Assembly: GCA_963801045.1 (NCBI GenBank)
Contig: CAWDDC010000003.1
Location: 806,001-870,000, forward strand
Origin: JACCWP01 sp963801045
GTDB lineage: Bacteria > Actinomycetota > Actinomycetes > Propionibacteriales > Nocardioidaceae
Length of the DNA: 64,000 nucleotides
Direction of reading: 5' to 3'
Shown: positions 16,101 to 26,250 of the stretch, piece by piece
Layout: each line of letters opens with the position of its first letter
How positions within the stretch are numbered: the stretch's first letter is position 1
Notes under the pieces: generated by a model
Seen by the model: the letters and a program-made list of their open reading frames with translations, nothing else
What the model was told of the DNA's origin: nothing
The model's database searches: none
Position numbers and translations under genes: made by a program

Positions 16101-18653
16101 TCAGTGCCGGGTGATGGCGTCCAGCACGTTGAGCCGCGCCGCACGCCGGGCCGGGAACACCGCCGCGAGGACACCCACAGTCGCCGCGAGGACCACGAAC
16201 GCGACCAGCTGCAGCCACGGGATGGAGAGCACGTCGATGCCCTCGTCGGCGATGGCCCGCTGCAGGGTGATGCCGAAGATGACCCCCATCGCCACCCCGA
16301 GCAGCGCGCCGAGCACCGCGATCGCGATCGACTCCAGCCGCACCATCGACCGCAGCTGTCGACGGGCCAGACCGATGGCGCGCAGCAGCCCGACCTCCCG
16401 GGTGCGCTCGATCACCGACAGCGCGAGGGTGTTGGTGATACCGAGCACCGCGATGATGATCGCCAGTCCCAGCAGGGCGTACACGATGTAGAGCAACGTG
16501 TTGATCTGCGCCTTCTGCTCGTCGGCGAACTCCTGCTGGTCCTTCAACGTCACCGTCGGGTTGTCGGCCAGCACCGCCTCGATCTCCGACCGAACCTGCG
16601 CCTCGGACGCCTCCGGGGTCTTGGTCACGAAGACGATCGAGTCCTCCGGCTTGAAGCCGGAGCTCTTCAGCTGGTCGGTCGTCATGAGCAGGTCGCTGCG
16701 GATCGCGCCCGTCGCCGGGAAGACGCCCCCGACCTTGAAGGTCTGCGCGCCGGCCGGGAAGGTGACCCGCAACGTGTCGCCGACGGCGACGCCCTGATCC
16801 TCCGCGGCACCCTCGCTGACGAGGATGGTGCGACCTCCCAGGGAAAGCGCCGAGCCGGAGACCATGGGCACCTGGAAGGCGAGGCCCAGCATGGCCGGGT
16901 CGACCGCTGACACGAACAGCTGCTCGTCGCCGATCTTGCCGCTGGCCGCCCGGATCGAGGCCACGCTCTGCACGCCGTCGAGCTGCTCGATCTCGTTCGC
17001 GTACGCAGCGGAGAACGGCTGCTGCGTCGCGTTGGAGACGATCAGCTGTGCGGTGAGGGTGTCGCTGATCGCCTTGTCGGTGCTGGCCTTTGCGGACTGC
17101 CCGAGGATCGACATCAACGCCACCAGGGTGAGCCCGATCATCAGCGCGCTCGCGGTGGCGGCGGTGCGGCGCGGGTTGCGCAGAGTGTTCTCGGTGGCGA
17201 GCCGGCCGACGGTGCCGAACACCCGCCGGTACACGACGCCGAGCCCGACCACCACGGGTCGGCCGACGACCGCCGAGGTCAGTGCGACGCCGATCAGGAT
17301 CACCAACATCCCCCCGCCGATGAGTGACAGCCCGGGCCGGCCCTCTGCGAGCAGGAACCCGCCGGCCATCAGACCGATGCCGGCGAGCACCATCGCGCCG
17401 CCCACGAGGAGGCGGCGGCGCATCGACGACTCCGGCATCGACACGTCGTCGCGCATCGCCTCGATCGGCGAGATCCGCCCGGCCCGTCGTGCCGGCAGGT
17501 AGGCCGCCAGCATCGTCACGAGCACCCCCACCACGTAGGACACCACCACGGTGCGCAGCGCCAGCGGCATGCTCGCGGCACCGAGCTCGAGGCCGATCAC
17601 GCCGAACAGCGCCTTGAGCCCGATCGCGAGCAGGTAGCCGACACCGATCCCGACCGTCGACCCGGCGACACCGACGACGAAGGCCTCCGACAGCACGGAC
17701 CTGTTCACCTGTCGGCGCGAGGCACCGAGTGCGCGCAGCAGGGCGAGCTCCCGGCTGCGTTGCGCGACCAGGATCGAGAACGTGTTGATGATCAGGAAGG
17801 TGCCGACCACCATGGCGACGGCCGCGAACACCAGCAGGAACGTGTTGATGAAGCCGAGGATCTCCCCGATGGCGTCCTGAGCCTTCTCCGCGACCGCGTC
17901 GCCGGTCTGCGCGTCGACGCCCTCGGGCAGGACCTCGCGTGCGGCGTCGCGGAGCTCGGTCTGGGTCGTGCCGTCGGCGGCCGTGAGCGAGATGCTGGTG
18001 TAGACGTCCTTGCCGTCGAAGAACAGGTCCTGGATCGTCTGCTCGTCGAAGATCGTGAGCGTGGCTCCCACCAGCCCGCCCTCGGACCCGAACCGCACCA
18101 CGCCGGTCAGCGTCGCCGTCATCGTGGGCGGCTTGCCGGGCGTCGCGAGCATCACCTCGTCGCCGATGTCGTAGCCCGCCTTGTCCGCGGTGTCGACGTC
18201 GAGCGCCACCTCGCCCGGTCCGGTCGGCAGCTCGCCCGCTGCCAGCGTGAGGATCCGGTCGCCGGTGATGGCGGTCGTCTCGTTGTAGTTGAGCGCCAGG
18301 CCGGGCGGGCCGTTGCCGCCGACGAGCTCGCCGTCCGCTCCGATGACGAAGACACCCTGGACCTGGTCGGTGCCGGCTACCGCGGCCGCCTCGGGCAGCC
18401 GGTCGAGCTCGTCAACGAGCGCGGCGGGCAGCGTACGGGCGTCGGTCCCGAAGCTGTCGACCTCGCCGGCACCCTGCGGCATGACCTCGACGTCGGCGGT
18501 CGTGCCCTTGACGATGCCGTCGAAGGCGCCACCGAGCGAGTCGGTGAAGATGAACGAGCCGGCGACGAACGCGACGCCGAGCACGATGGCGAACGCGCTC
18601 AGCGCCAGCCTGACCTTTCGCGCGACCAGGTTGCGCAGGCTCACCTTCCACAT
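16101..18653 (-). CDS. FtsX-type ABC transporter permease (MacB-like), orphan
   Basis: Permease of 850 aa with the MacB/FtsX architecture twice over. There is an N-terminal membrane helix (LALSAFAIVLGVAFVAGSFIF), a large extracytoplasmic domain (about 45-255), three helices (about 260-400), then a second helix, extracytoplasmic domain and helical bundle ending at the C-terminus. The motif RSRELALLRALGASRRQV recurs as RTREVGLLRAIGLARRQL. Such permeases normally sit beside an ATPase gene, but none is adjacent on either side. Cargo could be lipids, peptides or a mechanical signal to wall hydrolases. Confidence 0.88.
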   Translation of the reverse strand: MWKVSLRNLVARKVRLALSAFAIVLGVAFVAGSFIFTDSLGGAFDGIVKGTTADVEVMPQGAGEVDSFGTDARTLPAALVDELDRLPEAAAVAGTDQVQGVFVIGADGELVGGNGPPGLALNYNETTAITGDRILTLAAGELPTGPGEVALDVDTADKAGYDIGDEVMLATPGKPPTMTATLTGVVRFGSEGGLVGATLTIFDEQTIQDLFFDGKDVYTSISLTAADGTTQTELRDAAREVLPEGVDAQTGDAVAEKAQDAIGEILGFINTFLLVFAAVAMVVGTFLIINTFSILVAQRSRELALLRALGASRRQVNRSVLSEAFVVGVAGSTVGIGVGYLLAIGLKALFGVIGLELGAASMPLALRTVVVSYVVGVLVTMLAAYLPARRAGRISPIEAMRDDVSMPESSMRRRLLVGGAMVLAGIGLMAGGFLLAEGRPGLSLIGGGMLVILIGVALTSAVVGRPVVVGLGVVYRRVFGTVGRLATENTLRNPRRTAATASALMIGLTLVALMSILGQSAKASTDKAISDTLTAQLIVSNATQQPFSAAYANEIEQLDGVQSVASIRAASGKIGDEQLFVSAVDPAMLGLAFQVPMVSGSALSLGGRTILVSEGAAEDQGVAVGDTLRVTFPAGAQTFKVGGVFPATGAIRSDLLMTTDQLKSSGFKPEDSIVFVTKTPEASEAQVRSEIEAVLADNPTVTLKDQQEFADEQKAQINTLLYIVYALLGLAIIIAVLGITNTLALSVIERTREVGLLRAIGLARRQLRSMVRLESIAIAVLGALLGVAMGVIFGITLQRAIADEGIDVLSIPWLQLVAFVVLAATVGVLAAVFPARRAARLNVLDAITRH

Positions 18654-18722
18654 GGACCGTCGGCCTCCGGTAAGGGTGTCGGCTGCTGGCGATTCTCACA
18701 CCAGTGCGCGGCGTGGCGGGCT

Positions 18723-18736
18723 CCGGACTTGTCCGG
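18723..18736. promoter_or_regulatory. Palindrome in the FtsX/subtilase divergent promoter
   Basis: CCGGACTTGTCCGG is a perfect 14-bp palindrome in the 138-bp divergent intergenic region, with a further TCCGGAC half-site about 30 bp downstream. A regulator site is plausible but unsupported by any known consensus. Confidence 0.3.
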
Positions 18737-18791
18737 CATCGGTCACGGCGAACACTTGTGGCGTTCCGGACACCGACGACAGCCTCACTAC

Positions 18792-21700
18792 GTGATCTTG
18801 TCTGCTCGTACCGTGTCCCGGCTGGCCGTACCACTCGTGCCCGTCATGCTGCTCAGCCTGCTGGCCGGCGTCTCCGCCGGGCCTTCGACCGCAGCGCCGG
18901 CCAACCGGAGCGGCACCGCCCCCGCAGCCGACTCCGCCCACGTCACCGACGCTACCGACGGCGCCGTGGTGACCCTGGTGACCGGAGACCGCGTCGTCCT
19001 CGGTCCCAGCACCGACGGCGAGCCGACCGTGACCGTCCAACCGCGGGACGGTGCCGCAGCGCACGGGTTCAGCGTGCAGCGCGACGACACCGGGATCCAC
19101 GTCGTCCCGAGCGACGTCGCGGGTCTGGTCCCCCGGCGGCTCGACCCCGAGCTGTTCAACGTCACGGGGCTGGTCGAGATGGGCTACGACGACGCGTCGT
19201 CCGACACGTTGCCGTTGATCGTCGAGCGGGCCGGCGCGGCCACGGCACGGTCGCCGTTCGACGCCACCGACCGGCTGGAGAGCATCGACGCGGTGGCGGC
19301 CACGCTGGACAAGTCCGCCGCTGCAGACCTCGGCGAGGCGCTCGCAGGCGTCGGACCAAGGGACGGTCGTGCGGCCGCACAGGCCCTCGGTGGTGCGACC
19401 AAGGTCTGGCTCGACGGCCAGGTCGAGGGCGCGGCCCTGGACGGCTACCTCGAGCAGGTGCAGGCACCGGCTGCATGGGAGACCGGCCTCGACGGGGCAG
19501 GTGTCACCGTGGCCGTTCTCGACACCGGCGTGGACAGCGGGCACCCAGCACTCGCCGGTCAGGTGGACGCCGAGCAGAACTTCACCGACGCCGAGAGCGC
19601 GAGTGACGTCAACGGGCACGGCACCCACGTCGCGTCGCTGCTGGCCGGCACCGGCGCCGGATCGGACGGGGCACGCCAGGGCATCGCGCCAGGTGTCGAC
19701 CTGCTGTCGGGCAAGGTGCTGGGCGACGACAGCTTCGGCCAGGAGTCGTGGGTCGTCGCCGGTATGGAGTGGGCGACCGACCACGGCGCCGACGTGGTGA
19801 ACATGAGCCTCGGCGGCCCGGCCGGACCCACCGACGACATCGTGGTGCAGTCGCTGGAGGCGCTCACCGCACAGACCGGCGCCCTGTTCGTCGTGGCCGC
19901 AGGCAACGAGGGTTTCTTCGGCGGCGACCCGTTCACCATCCACTCGCCCGGCACCGCCGCCTCGGCGCTGACGGTGGCGGCGGCTCAGGCCAACGATGCG
20001 CAGGCCCACTTCTCGTCCGAGGGCCCCACCTTCGGCAGCTACCGGCTCAAGCCGGACCTGTCGGCACCGGGGGTGGACATCCTCGGCGCGCGGGCCGGCG
20101 CCCGCGAGGGTGATCTCTACACACCGATGTCGGGCACGTCCATGGCCACCCCGGTTGTCGCCGGTGCCGCTGCCCTGCTCGCCGAGCAGCACCCCGGCTG
20201 GACCGGCCAGCAGGTCAAGGCGCGGCTGGTGACGACCACGGACCCGAACAGCTGGTTCACCGCGTGGACGAACGGCAGCGGCCGCCTCGACCTGGCCGCC
20301 GCCACCGGGCAACAGCTCAGCTCCGACACGGCGAACCTGGACTTCGGCTACCTCACCCACCCCGACGACGCCGTGCAGACCCGCACGGTCGAGCTGACGA
20401 ACGCCGGCGCCGACCCGGTCACGGTCGACGTGCACGACACGATGTCCGACGAGGCCGGCGACGTCGCGCCCGCCGACGCCGTCACCGCCGACCCGGCCAC
20501 GTTCACCGTCCCTGCGGGTGGGAGTGCCACCACCACCGTGGCGTTCCACCCCGAACGGCTCGAGGACACCATGTGGCAGGGGGTGGTCAGCATCGACACG
20601 GGTGACACGACCCTGCTGCGGATGCCCATCGGCGGCTTACGACGAGCCGGAGCGCTACGACCTCGACGTGTCGGTGCTCGACCGGCACGGCAACCCGTGG
20701 GACCCGTCGACCGGCGAGGACCTGCCCAACGCCGACCCGAGCGTGTTCGCCTTCAACGCCGACGACGGCCACTCGTACCGGCTTTTCCCCGACGCCACCG
20801 GACGTGCCTCCGCACGGGTGTCGCCCGGGCACTACAGCATCCAGGCACGGGTGGTCACGCCCGCCGGCAACGGTGACCCGCAGACGATGACGATCACGGG
20901 CAGCAGCGAGGTCGTGATCAGCTCCGACCGGTCGTACGTGCTCGACGCCCGCAACGGCCGGCGGCTGGAGGCCCCGACGGTGGCGGGCCAACCCACCCGG
21001 GCGACGATCGCCGGGGCCATCACCTACCGGCGCCGCGCCGTGAACCGCACCGGCTACACCGAGGGCGCGTCGTTCACGCCGCGGCAGATCCGGACCGGCC
21101 GGGTGTTCGTCACGCCGCGAGGTCCGGTCACCACGGGGACCTTCGAGGCCACCATGCGCTGGCGGCTCGAGCCGCGCGGCCAGATCGACCCGCAGGCGCC
21201 GGACGCCTACGACCTGCTGCTCGACGAGCCACAGCTGTCGGACCGACTGATCAGCGCGCACCTCGACCGGGGCGACGTGCGCGACCTGGCGAGGATGGAG
21301 CAGGTGCTGCACCCGCTGGCCGACGCGGGTGAGCACGTCCTGGCCACCACCTCGACGACGGAAGGCACCGACAGCGGGTACAACTTCGTGGAGTCGTTCA
21401 CGCTGCCGCGGTACCGCGAGGTCCTCACCACCGCAGCACCCGACGTCTACTGGAACCGCTGCGTCGAGCCGTCGGTGAACTGGTGGCGCGGTCTGTGCAC
21501 CGACCCCGGTGCGCTCCGGCCGGGCCGCACGACGCTCGAGATCGGTGCGGCGGTGCACCCGGCGGTCGCGGAGACCCGCTACGGCGGTGGCAGGCTCCTC
21601 GTCGACGTGGGCATGAGTGACGGCACCCACGGCGCCAAGGTGGTGAGTGAGCTGGTGCGGGCCGCCCGCCTGAACCTGAGCACCACGGCGGGCGAGGACC

Positions 21701-22188
21701 TGGGCACGGTCGAGCACGGCTACGGCTACTTCCCGGTGCCGGACACGCCAGGTCGCTACCGGCTCACCCACCGGTGGACGCTGCTCCCGGGCGGGCTGCG
21801 GGCAGCCTCGCCCGCGCGCACGGTGTGGGAGTTCGGCTACACGCCGGGGGTGCGGCCGCCGCTGCTCGACGTGGAGTACGGCCCGAAGGTCGACCTGTGG
21901 GGGCGGGCCACCGCCCGCCGGCCGATGCCGCTGGACCTGTCCTTCGGTCGCGCGGAGGACGACACCGCGCCGCGGCGGATCGCGGAGGCGCAGCTGTGGT
22001 GGTCGGCCGACCGGGGCACCCAGTGGCACGTGCTCCCGGTGCGGCGCACCGGCGCCACCGAGTTCGCCGCGACCGTGCCCGGTCGCGCGCTGCACAGCGG
22101 TCGGTCCCTGTCGCTGCACGTCGTGGCCACCGACGCCGACGGCAACAGCATCGACCAGACGAGCACCGCACTGGTGCCGGTGCGCTGA
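18792..22188 (+). CDS. Secreted S8 (subtilisin-like) peptidase, one frameshift
   Basis: Large exported serine protease of about 1131 aa. A signal peptide (about 1-38, ending near STAAPAN) and a propeptide precede the catalytic domain. The catalytic domain has Asp in VAVLDTGVDSGHPAL (about 243), His in NGHGTHVASLLAG (about 279) and Ser in MSGTSMATPVVAGAAAL (about 450). A long beta-rich C-terminal region (about 520-1130) follows. One extra T near 20638, in a stretch otherwise reading RMPIGG-YDEPERYDL, breaks the frame and does not look biological. A divergent FtsX permease lies upstream and a TrmB/LuxR-like regulator downstream. Start GTG 18792 chosen to include the signal peptide. Confidence 0.88.
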
Positions 22189-22200
22189 CGCTGCCCGCGG

Positions 22201-23163
22201 TCAGGCCGGCGTGTCGCCGCCGGTGAGTCGCCGCCGTTCGGCGTACACGCCGGCCTGGAAGCGGGTGCGCGCACCGAGCAGGTCCATGAGCTCGGCGATC
22301 CGGCGCCCGACGGTGCGGCTGGACAGGTCGAGCTGGCGGGCGATCGCGTCGTCCTTGAGCCCGGCCGTGAGCAGCGTCAGCAGCCGGGCGTCCACGTCGT
22401 CGGAGGGCTGTGGCACCACCGGCAGGGACTGGTCCCACAGCAGCGTGAACATCTGCACCAGCGCATCGAGCAACGAGCAGGTGTGCACGACCAGGGCGCT
22501 GTCGACGAGCTGGTCGACCGAGAGCGGCAGCAGCGCGGTCTCCCGGTCGAACACCGCGAGCTTCATCGGCACCTGCGGATGCGTACGGGAGGTCTCGCCG
22601 GCGTCGGCGGCGCTGTAGGCCTCGTCGACGCCACCCGGCCGGTCGAGCGAGTCGGGCGAGTAGATGCCGCGGACAGTGACTCCCTCGGCCAGCAGCGAAC
22701 GGACGGTCGGCTCGCTCGACCCGGGATCGGAGGCGTACGGCGGGCGGTCCAGGACCAGCAGCTCCTCGGTCGTGCGGCTCAGCAGCTGGGCGAACCGCGC
22801 GGCGATGGCGGGCTTGCCCACCACGACCTCGAGCAGGTTGTCCGGCCGGTGCCTGGTCTGCAGCAGCATCTCCTGCAGCAGGGTGCGCGCGTCGGCCTGC
22901 ACCCGGTCGAGCTCCATCCGGCGCTGTGCGACCAGGACGTCGATCGCGGCATCGGGCCGCGCCGGCACCAGTCGCGGCGGGCGGTCGGCGGTGCGGGTGA
23001 GCAGCCCGAGGTCCTCCAGCCGGTGCACCGACGCGAGGAGCTCTTCCTCCGCCCGTCCCACCGTCGCGGCCAGCTCGGTGACCGTGCTCTCGGGCGCCGC
23101 CAGCAGCGCGCGATAGACCTTCTCGTGCGCGGGCGCGATGCCCACCGTCTCCAGCACTGCCAA
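22201..23163 (-). CDS. TrmB/LuxR-type transcriptional regulator
   Basis: Regulator of 320 aa. The N-terminal winged-helix TrmB-like segment reads APAHEKVYRALLAAPESTVTEL. A central sensor-like domain follows, and the C-terminal LuxR-type helix-turn-helix reads LLTLLTAGLKDDAIARQLDLSSRTVGRRIAELM. This fusion is common in actinobacteria next to secreted subtilases, and here it is convergent with the S8 peptidase gene 12 bp away. The ligand is unknown; control of the protease is an inference from position. Confidence 0.83.
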   Translation of the reverse strand: MAVLETVGIAPAHEKVYRALLAAPESTVTELAATVGRAEEELLASVHRLEDLGLLTRTADRPPRLVPARPDAAIDVLVAQRRMELDRVQADARTLLQEMLLQTRHRPDNLLEVVVGKPAIAARFAQLLSRTTEELLVLDRPPYASDPGSSEPTVRSLLAEGVTVRGIYSPDSLDRPGGVDEAYSAADAGETSRTHPQVPMKLAVFDRETALLPLSVDQLVDSALVVHTCSLLDALVQMFTLLWDQSLPVVPQPSDDVDARLLTLLTAGLKDDAIARQLDLSSRTVGRRIAELMDLLGARTRFQAGVYAERRRLTGGDTPA

Positions 23164-23474
23164 CCTCCTGGTTCCACCTGCACCGGGCTGTCCCGGACAG
23201 CGAAGCAGAGAACCTGGTGGTCACGTCCAGCCGATTGCGGCGAACGCGCACGAGTGGGCCACTGGCAACGCGACGTGCGAAAGCCGCACGCATGCCGAGG
23301 GTCGTGCCACGATGATTGATGGTGCGGCCGAACGACTGCTATTTCCCGTGCCGTCGAAGGCATTTTCGGTGAGCGGACCTTCTGGGCCGGGCGGCGTCGG
23401 CGGTGCGGGACAACCCGCCCCACCTGAGATCCATTCGCGTCATTCGCGGTGGAGGTGCCGGGAGCTGCCCCTGG
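23164..23474. other. Intergenic region, no gene recognised
   Basis: About 310 bp between the LuxR-like regulator start and the lsr2 stop. It would hold the regulator promoter and any lsr2 terminator. Open frames here are short, lack Shine-Dalgarno sequences and show no protein-like composition. No tRNA, strong hairpin or repeat was seen. Confidence 0.5.
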
Positions 23475-23822
23475 TCAGTTCCCGGCGGCCTTGTACTGCT
23501 CGAGGACGTGGCCAGGGATCCGGCCACGCGCAGGCAGGTCGACCTTGTTCGACGCCGCCCACTTGCGCACGGCCTTCGGGTCGTAGTCGCGGGACCGGCC
23601 GCCGCCGGAGGACGCACCACGACGCGGCCGTGCTCCCCCGGACTTGCGTCCGTAGGCGATGTAGTCCTGGAAGACAGCGCGGAACCTGTCGGCGTTGCGC
23701 TTGCTCAAGTCGATCTCGTACGTGGTCCCGTCCAGGGCGAAGCTGACGGTCTCGCCGGCGCCGTCCTTGAGGACCTTGCCGTCGATGTCGTCGACGAGCT
23801 CGATGCGGGTGCGCTGCGCCAT
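23475..23822 (-). CDS. lsr2: Lsr2 nucleoid-associated protein
   Basis: Actinobacterial H-NS analogue of 115 aa that bridges DNA and silences AT-rich, often foreign, genes. The N-terminal dimerization domain is AQRTRIELVDDIDGK to TYEIDLSKRNADRFR. A flexible basic linker (about 60-80) leads to the C-terminal AT-hook-like domain with the RGR motif in VDLPARGRIPGHVLEQY. ATG 23822 has AGAGGA upstream. The upstream 270 bp are relatively AT-rich, compatible with autoregulation. Confidence 0.93.
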   Translation of the reverse strand: MAQRTRIELVDDIDGKVLKDGAGETVSFALDGTTYEIDLSKRNADRFRAVFQDYIAYGRKSGGARPRRGASSGGGRSRDYDPKAVRKWAASNKVDLPARGRIPGHVLEQYKAAGN

Positions 23823-24037
23823 GCGATTCCTCTCCACTGCGGTGTGCCCGTCCAGAGGCTATCGGGCGGGTGGGTTGCTTTCCACGCATCCATCGCACGA
23901 TTCGCCATTACGTTGTTCCGACAATAGCGTGAAGACGCGTCGAATTCTGCGTGGGCACAATACCGCAGACGAGATGCGGAAAATCGGGACGGTGGTAAGG
24001 GCTCCGGGGAATGCGGAAATAGCCTGTTATGGACGGC

Positions 24038-24080
24038 GACGCCCCCACGGAGTGCCACTACACGAGTCGCCGTGGGCGTC
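24038..24080. promoter_or_regulatory. Hairpin before methyltransferase gene
   Basis: GACGCCCCCACGG can pair with CCGTGGGCGTC with a two-base bulge and a 19-base loop, ending 16 bases before the methyltransferase start. It could be a leader structure or a terminator of upstream transcription. No T-run follows. Confidence 0.35.
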
Positions 24081-24095
24081 TGGGAGGGTCTGGCC

Positions 24096-24797
24096 GTGGA
24101 CCGTTCCTGGATGATCGACGAGCTCGCGTACGCCGGACCCGAGCATCTGGAACCCGGGTTCGTCGAGGGTTACGACCGCAAGCAGGGTCACCAGCCCGTC
24201 GACCAGGACCTGCAGGTGCTGCGCGAGCGGGGCGCCCTCACGCGGGAGTCGACGGTGGTCGACCTGGCCGCCGGCACCGGCCGGTTCGCCCTGGCGGCTG
24301 CGGCGCACTGTCGGCGGGTCGTCGCCGTCGACGTGTCCGCTCCCATGCTGGGACACCTCCGCACCGCCGCCGCCGCGGCCGGAGCCTCCACCCTCGAGTG
24401 CGTGCGGGCCGGGTTCCTGACCTACGAGCACCAGGGCAGCCGGGCCGACGCCGTCTTCTGCCGTAACGCGCTGCACCAGCTCCCCGACTTCTGGAAGGGC
24501 ATCGCCCTGCACCGGGTGGCGCAGGTCCTGCGACCCGGTGGCGTGCTGCGCCTGCATGACCTCGTCTACGACTTCACGCCGGCCGAGGCGACCGACGCGT
24601 TGGAGCAGTGGATGAGCGGTGCCGTCGACGACCCCACCGTCGGCTACACCCGCGACGACTTCGCGACGCACGTACGCACCGAGTTCAGCACGTACAGCTG
24701 GCTGCTGGAACGCCTCATCGTCGAGGCCGGGTTCGAGATCGTGGAGCGGCAGGTGCGGGCCCAGATCTACGCCACCTACACCTGCGTACGGCCCTGA
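24096..24797 (+). CDS. Class I SAM-dependent methyltransferase
   Basis: Protein of 233 aa with the SAM-binding motif VVDLAAGTGRFALAAA (about 50-65), acidic motif II VVAVDVSAPML, and motif IV/post-I FCRNALHQLPDFWKG followed by RPGGVLRLHD. GTG 24096 has GGGAGGG upstream. Aspartate/asparagine in motif IV fits small-molecule methylation, but the substrate is unknown. Followed 43 bp later by a serine hydrolase gene in the same direction. Confidence 0.83.
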   Translation: MDRSWMIDELAYAGPEHLEPGFVEGYDRKQGHQPVDQDLQVLRERGALTRESTVVDLAAGTGRFALAAAAHCRRVVAVDVSAPMLGHLRTAAAAAGASTLECVRAGFLTYEHQGSRADAVFCRNALHQLPDFWKGIALHRVAQVLRPGGVLRLHDLVYDFTPAEATDALEQWMSGAVDDPTVGYTRDDFATHVRTEFSTYSWLLERLIVEAGFEIVERQVRAQIYATYTCVRP

Positions 24798-24840
24798 GTC
24801 ACCGACAATGACGCCCGGGCGAAACAAGGGAGCACGCATC

Positions 24841-26244
24841 GTGGCTGTGGCCTTCGACGAACTGCCTGACTGGTCCGAGCGGCTGGGCGCGTTGGTCGCC
24901 GCGCACGGCGTCCCTGGTGCCGCGCTCGGGATCCTGCGGATCAGAGACGCTGCGGACGGATCCGGTGACGACCTCACTGCCGTCGCGACCGGGGTGCTGA
25001 ACAAGGCGACCGGGGTCACCGTCACCCCCGACTCGGTCTTCCAGATCGGGTCGATCTCGAAGGTGTGGACCACGACACTCGCGATGCAGCTGGTCGACGA
25101 GGGCCTGCTCGACCTCGACCGGCCGGTCGTCGAGGTGCTGCCCGAGCTCGCCCTCGCCGACGCCGACGCGACCGCGTCGATCACCCTGCGCCACCTGCTC
25201 AGTCACAGCAGCGGGCTGGACGGTGACGCGTTCCTCGACACCGGTCGGGGCGACGACGCGCTGCAGCGGTTCGTCGCCGAGCTGCGCACGCAGCCGCAGC
25301 TGTTCCCTCCCGGTTCGGCGTTCTCGTACTGCAACGCGGGCTTCGGCATCGTCGGGCGGGTGATCGAGGTCGTGCTCGGCCTCGACTGGGACACCGCGCT
25401 CCGCCGGCGCCTGATCCAGCCGCTGGGACTGACCGGCACCTCGACGCTCCCGGAGGAAGCCATCCTGCGCCGGGCTGCGGTGGGTCACCTCGGTGAGCCC
25501 GGAGCCGACTCGTACCCCACGAGGTCCTGGATGTTCGCCCGCTGCGCCGGCCCCGCCGGCCTGGTCAACTCCACCGTCGCCGATCTGTTGACCTTCGTCC
25601 GCATGCACCTGGCGCGCGGGGTGCACACCGACGGCGTTCGGATCCTGTCGCAGCGTTCGGCCGTCGAGATGCAGCAGCCGCAGGTCGGCCTCCCGGCCGG
25701 CCTGGCGCACGACGGAGCACGCTGTCTCGGCTGGTGGCGCGAGCGCTGGAGCGGCTCTGCCCGGTTCGGGCACGACGGCGCGGTGATCGGTCAGTACGCC
25801 TACCTCGACGTGCTGCCCGAGCACGGTCTGGCGGTGGCGCTGTTCACCAACGGCCCGGGCGCCAACAACCTCTGGGCACAGCTGCGTCCCGAGCTGTGGT
25901 GGGCCCTCGCCGGCGTCGCCGTGCCCAGCCCGGTCGAGCCGCCCACGCAGGCCCCTGTCGTCGCCCTGGGCCGCCACGTCGGCAGCTACGGGCGGCGCGG
26001 GCACCGCCTGGTGGTGTCCGAGTCAGCGGGCCGCCTCGTCGTGCACGTCGACGAGGACTGGGGTGCCGCCGCCGGCAAGCACGCGTACGACCTCGAGCTG
26101 GTCCCGGTGGACCAGGACCTGTTCGTCACCCGGATGCCGAACGCGGACATCTGGTCGCCGCTGCGGTTCGGGCGGCTGCCGGACGGCCGTGACTTCGTCT
26201 ACCACCTCGGCCGCGTCAACGCGCGGTCAGCGGACAGCTCGTGA
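24841..26244 (+). CDS. Serine hydrolase of the beta-lactamase/class C PBP family
   Basis: Protein of 467 aa with the family catalytic motifs S71-I-S-K74 and Y163-C-N, and a C-terminal lipocalin-like extension (about 375-467). No signal peptide is evident, so a cytosolic esterase or peptidase role is more likely than true beta-lactam resistance. AAGGGAG stands 8 bases before GTG 24841. A second member of the family is encoded at 46094. Confidence 0.87.
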   Translation: MAVAFDELPDWSERLGALVAAHGVPGAALGILRIRDAADGSGDDLTAVATGVLNKATGVTVTPDSVFQIGSISKVWTTTLAMQLVDEGLLDLDRPVVEVLPELALADADATASITLRHLLSHSSGLDGDAFLDTGRGDDALQRFVAELRTQPQLFPPGSAFSYCNAGFGIVGRVIEVVLGLDWDTALRRRLIQPLGLTGTSTLPEEAILRRAAVGHLGEPGADSYPTRSWMFARCAGPAGLVNSTVADLLTFVRMHLARGVHTDGVRILSQRSAVEMQQPQVGLPAGLAHDGARCLGWWRERWSGSARFGHDGAVIGQYAYLDVLPEHGLAVALFTNGPGANNLWAQLRPELWWALAGVAVPSPVEPPTQAPVVALGRHVGSYGRRGHRLVVSESAGRLVVHVDEDWGAAAGKHAYDLELVPVDQDLFVTRMPNADIWSPLRFGRLPDGRDFVYHLGRVNARSADSS

Positions 26245-26250
26245 TCGGCG

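Noticed and set aside
24841..26244. True beta-lactamase resistance gene
   Set aside because: No export signal; the family mostly contains esterases and peptidases.
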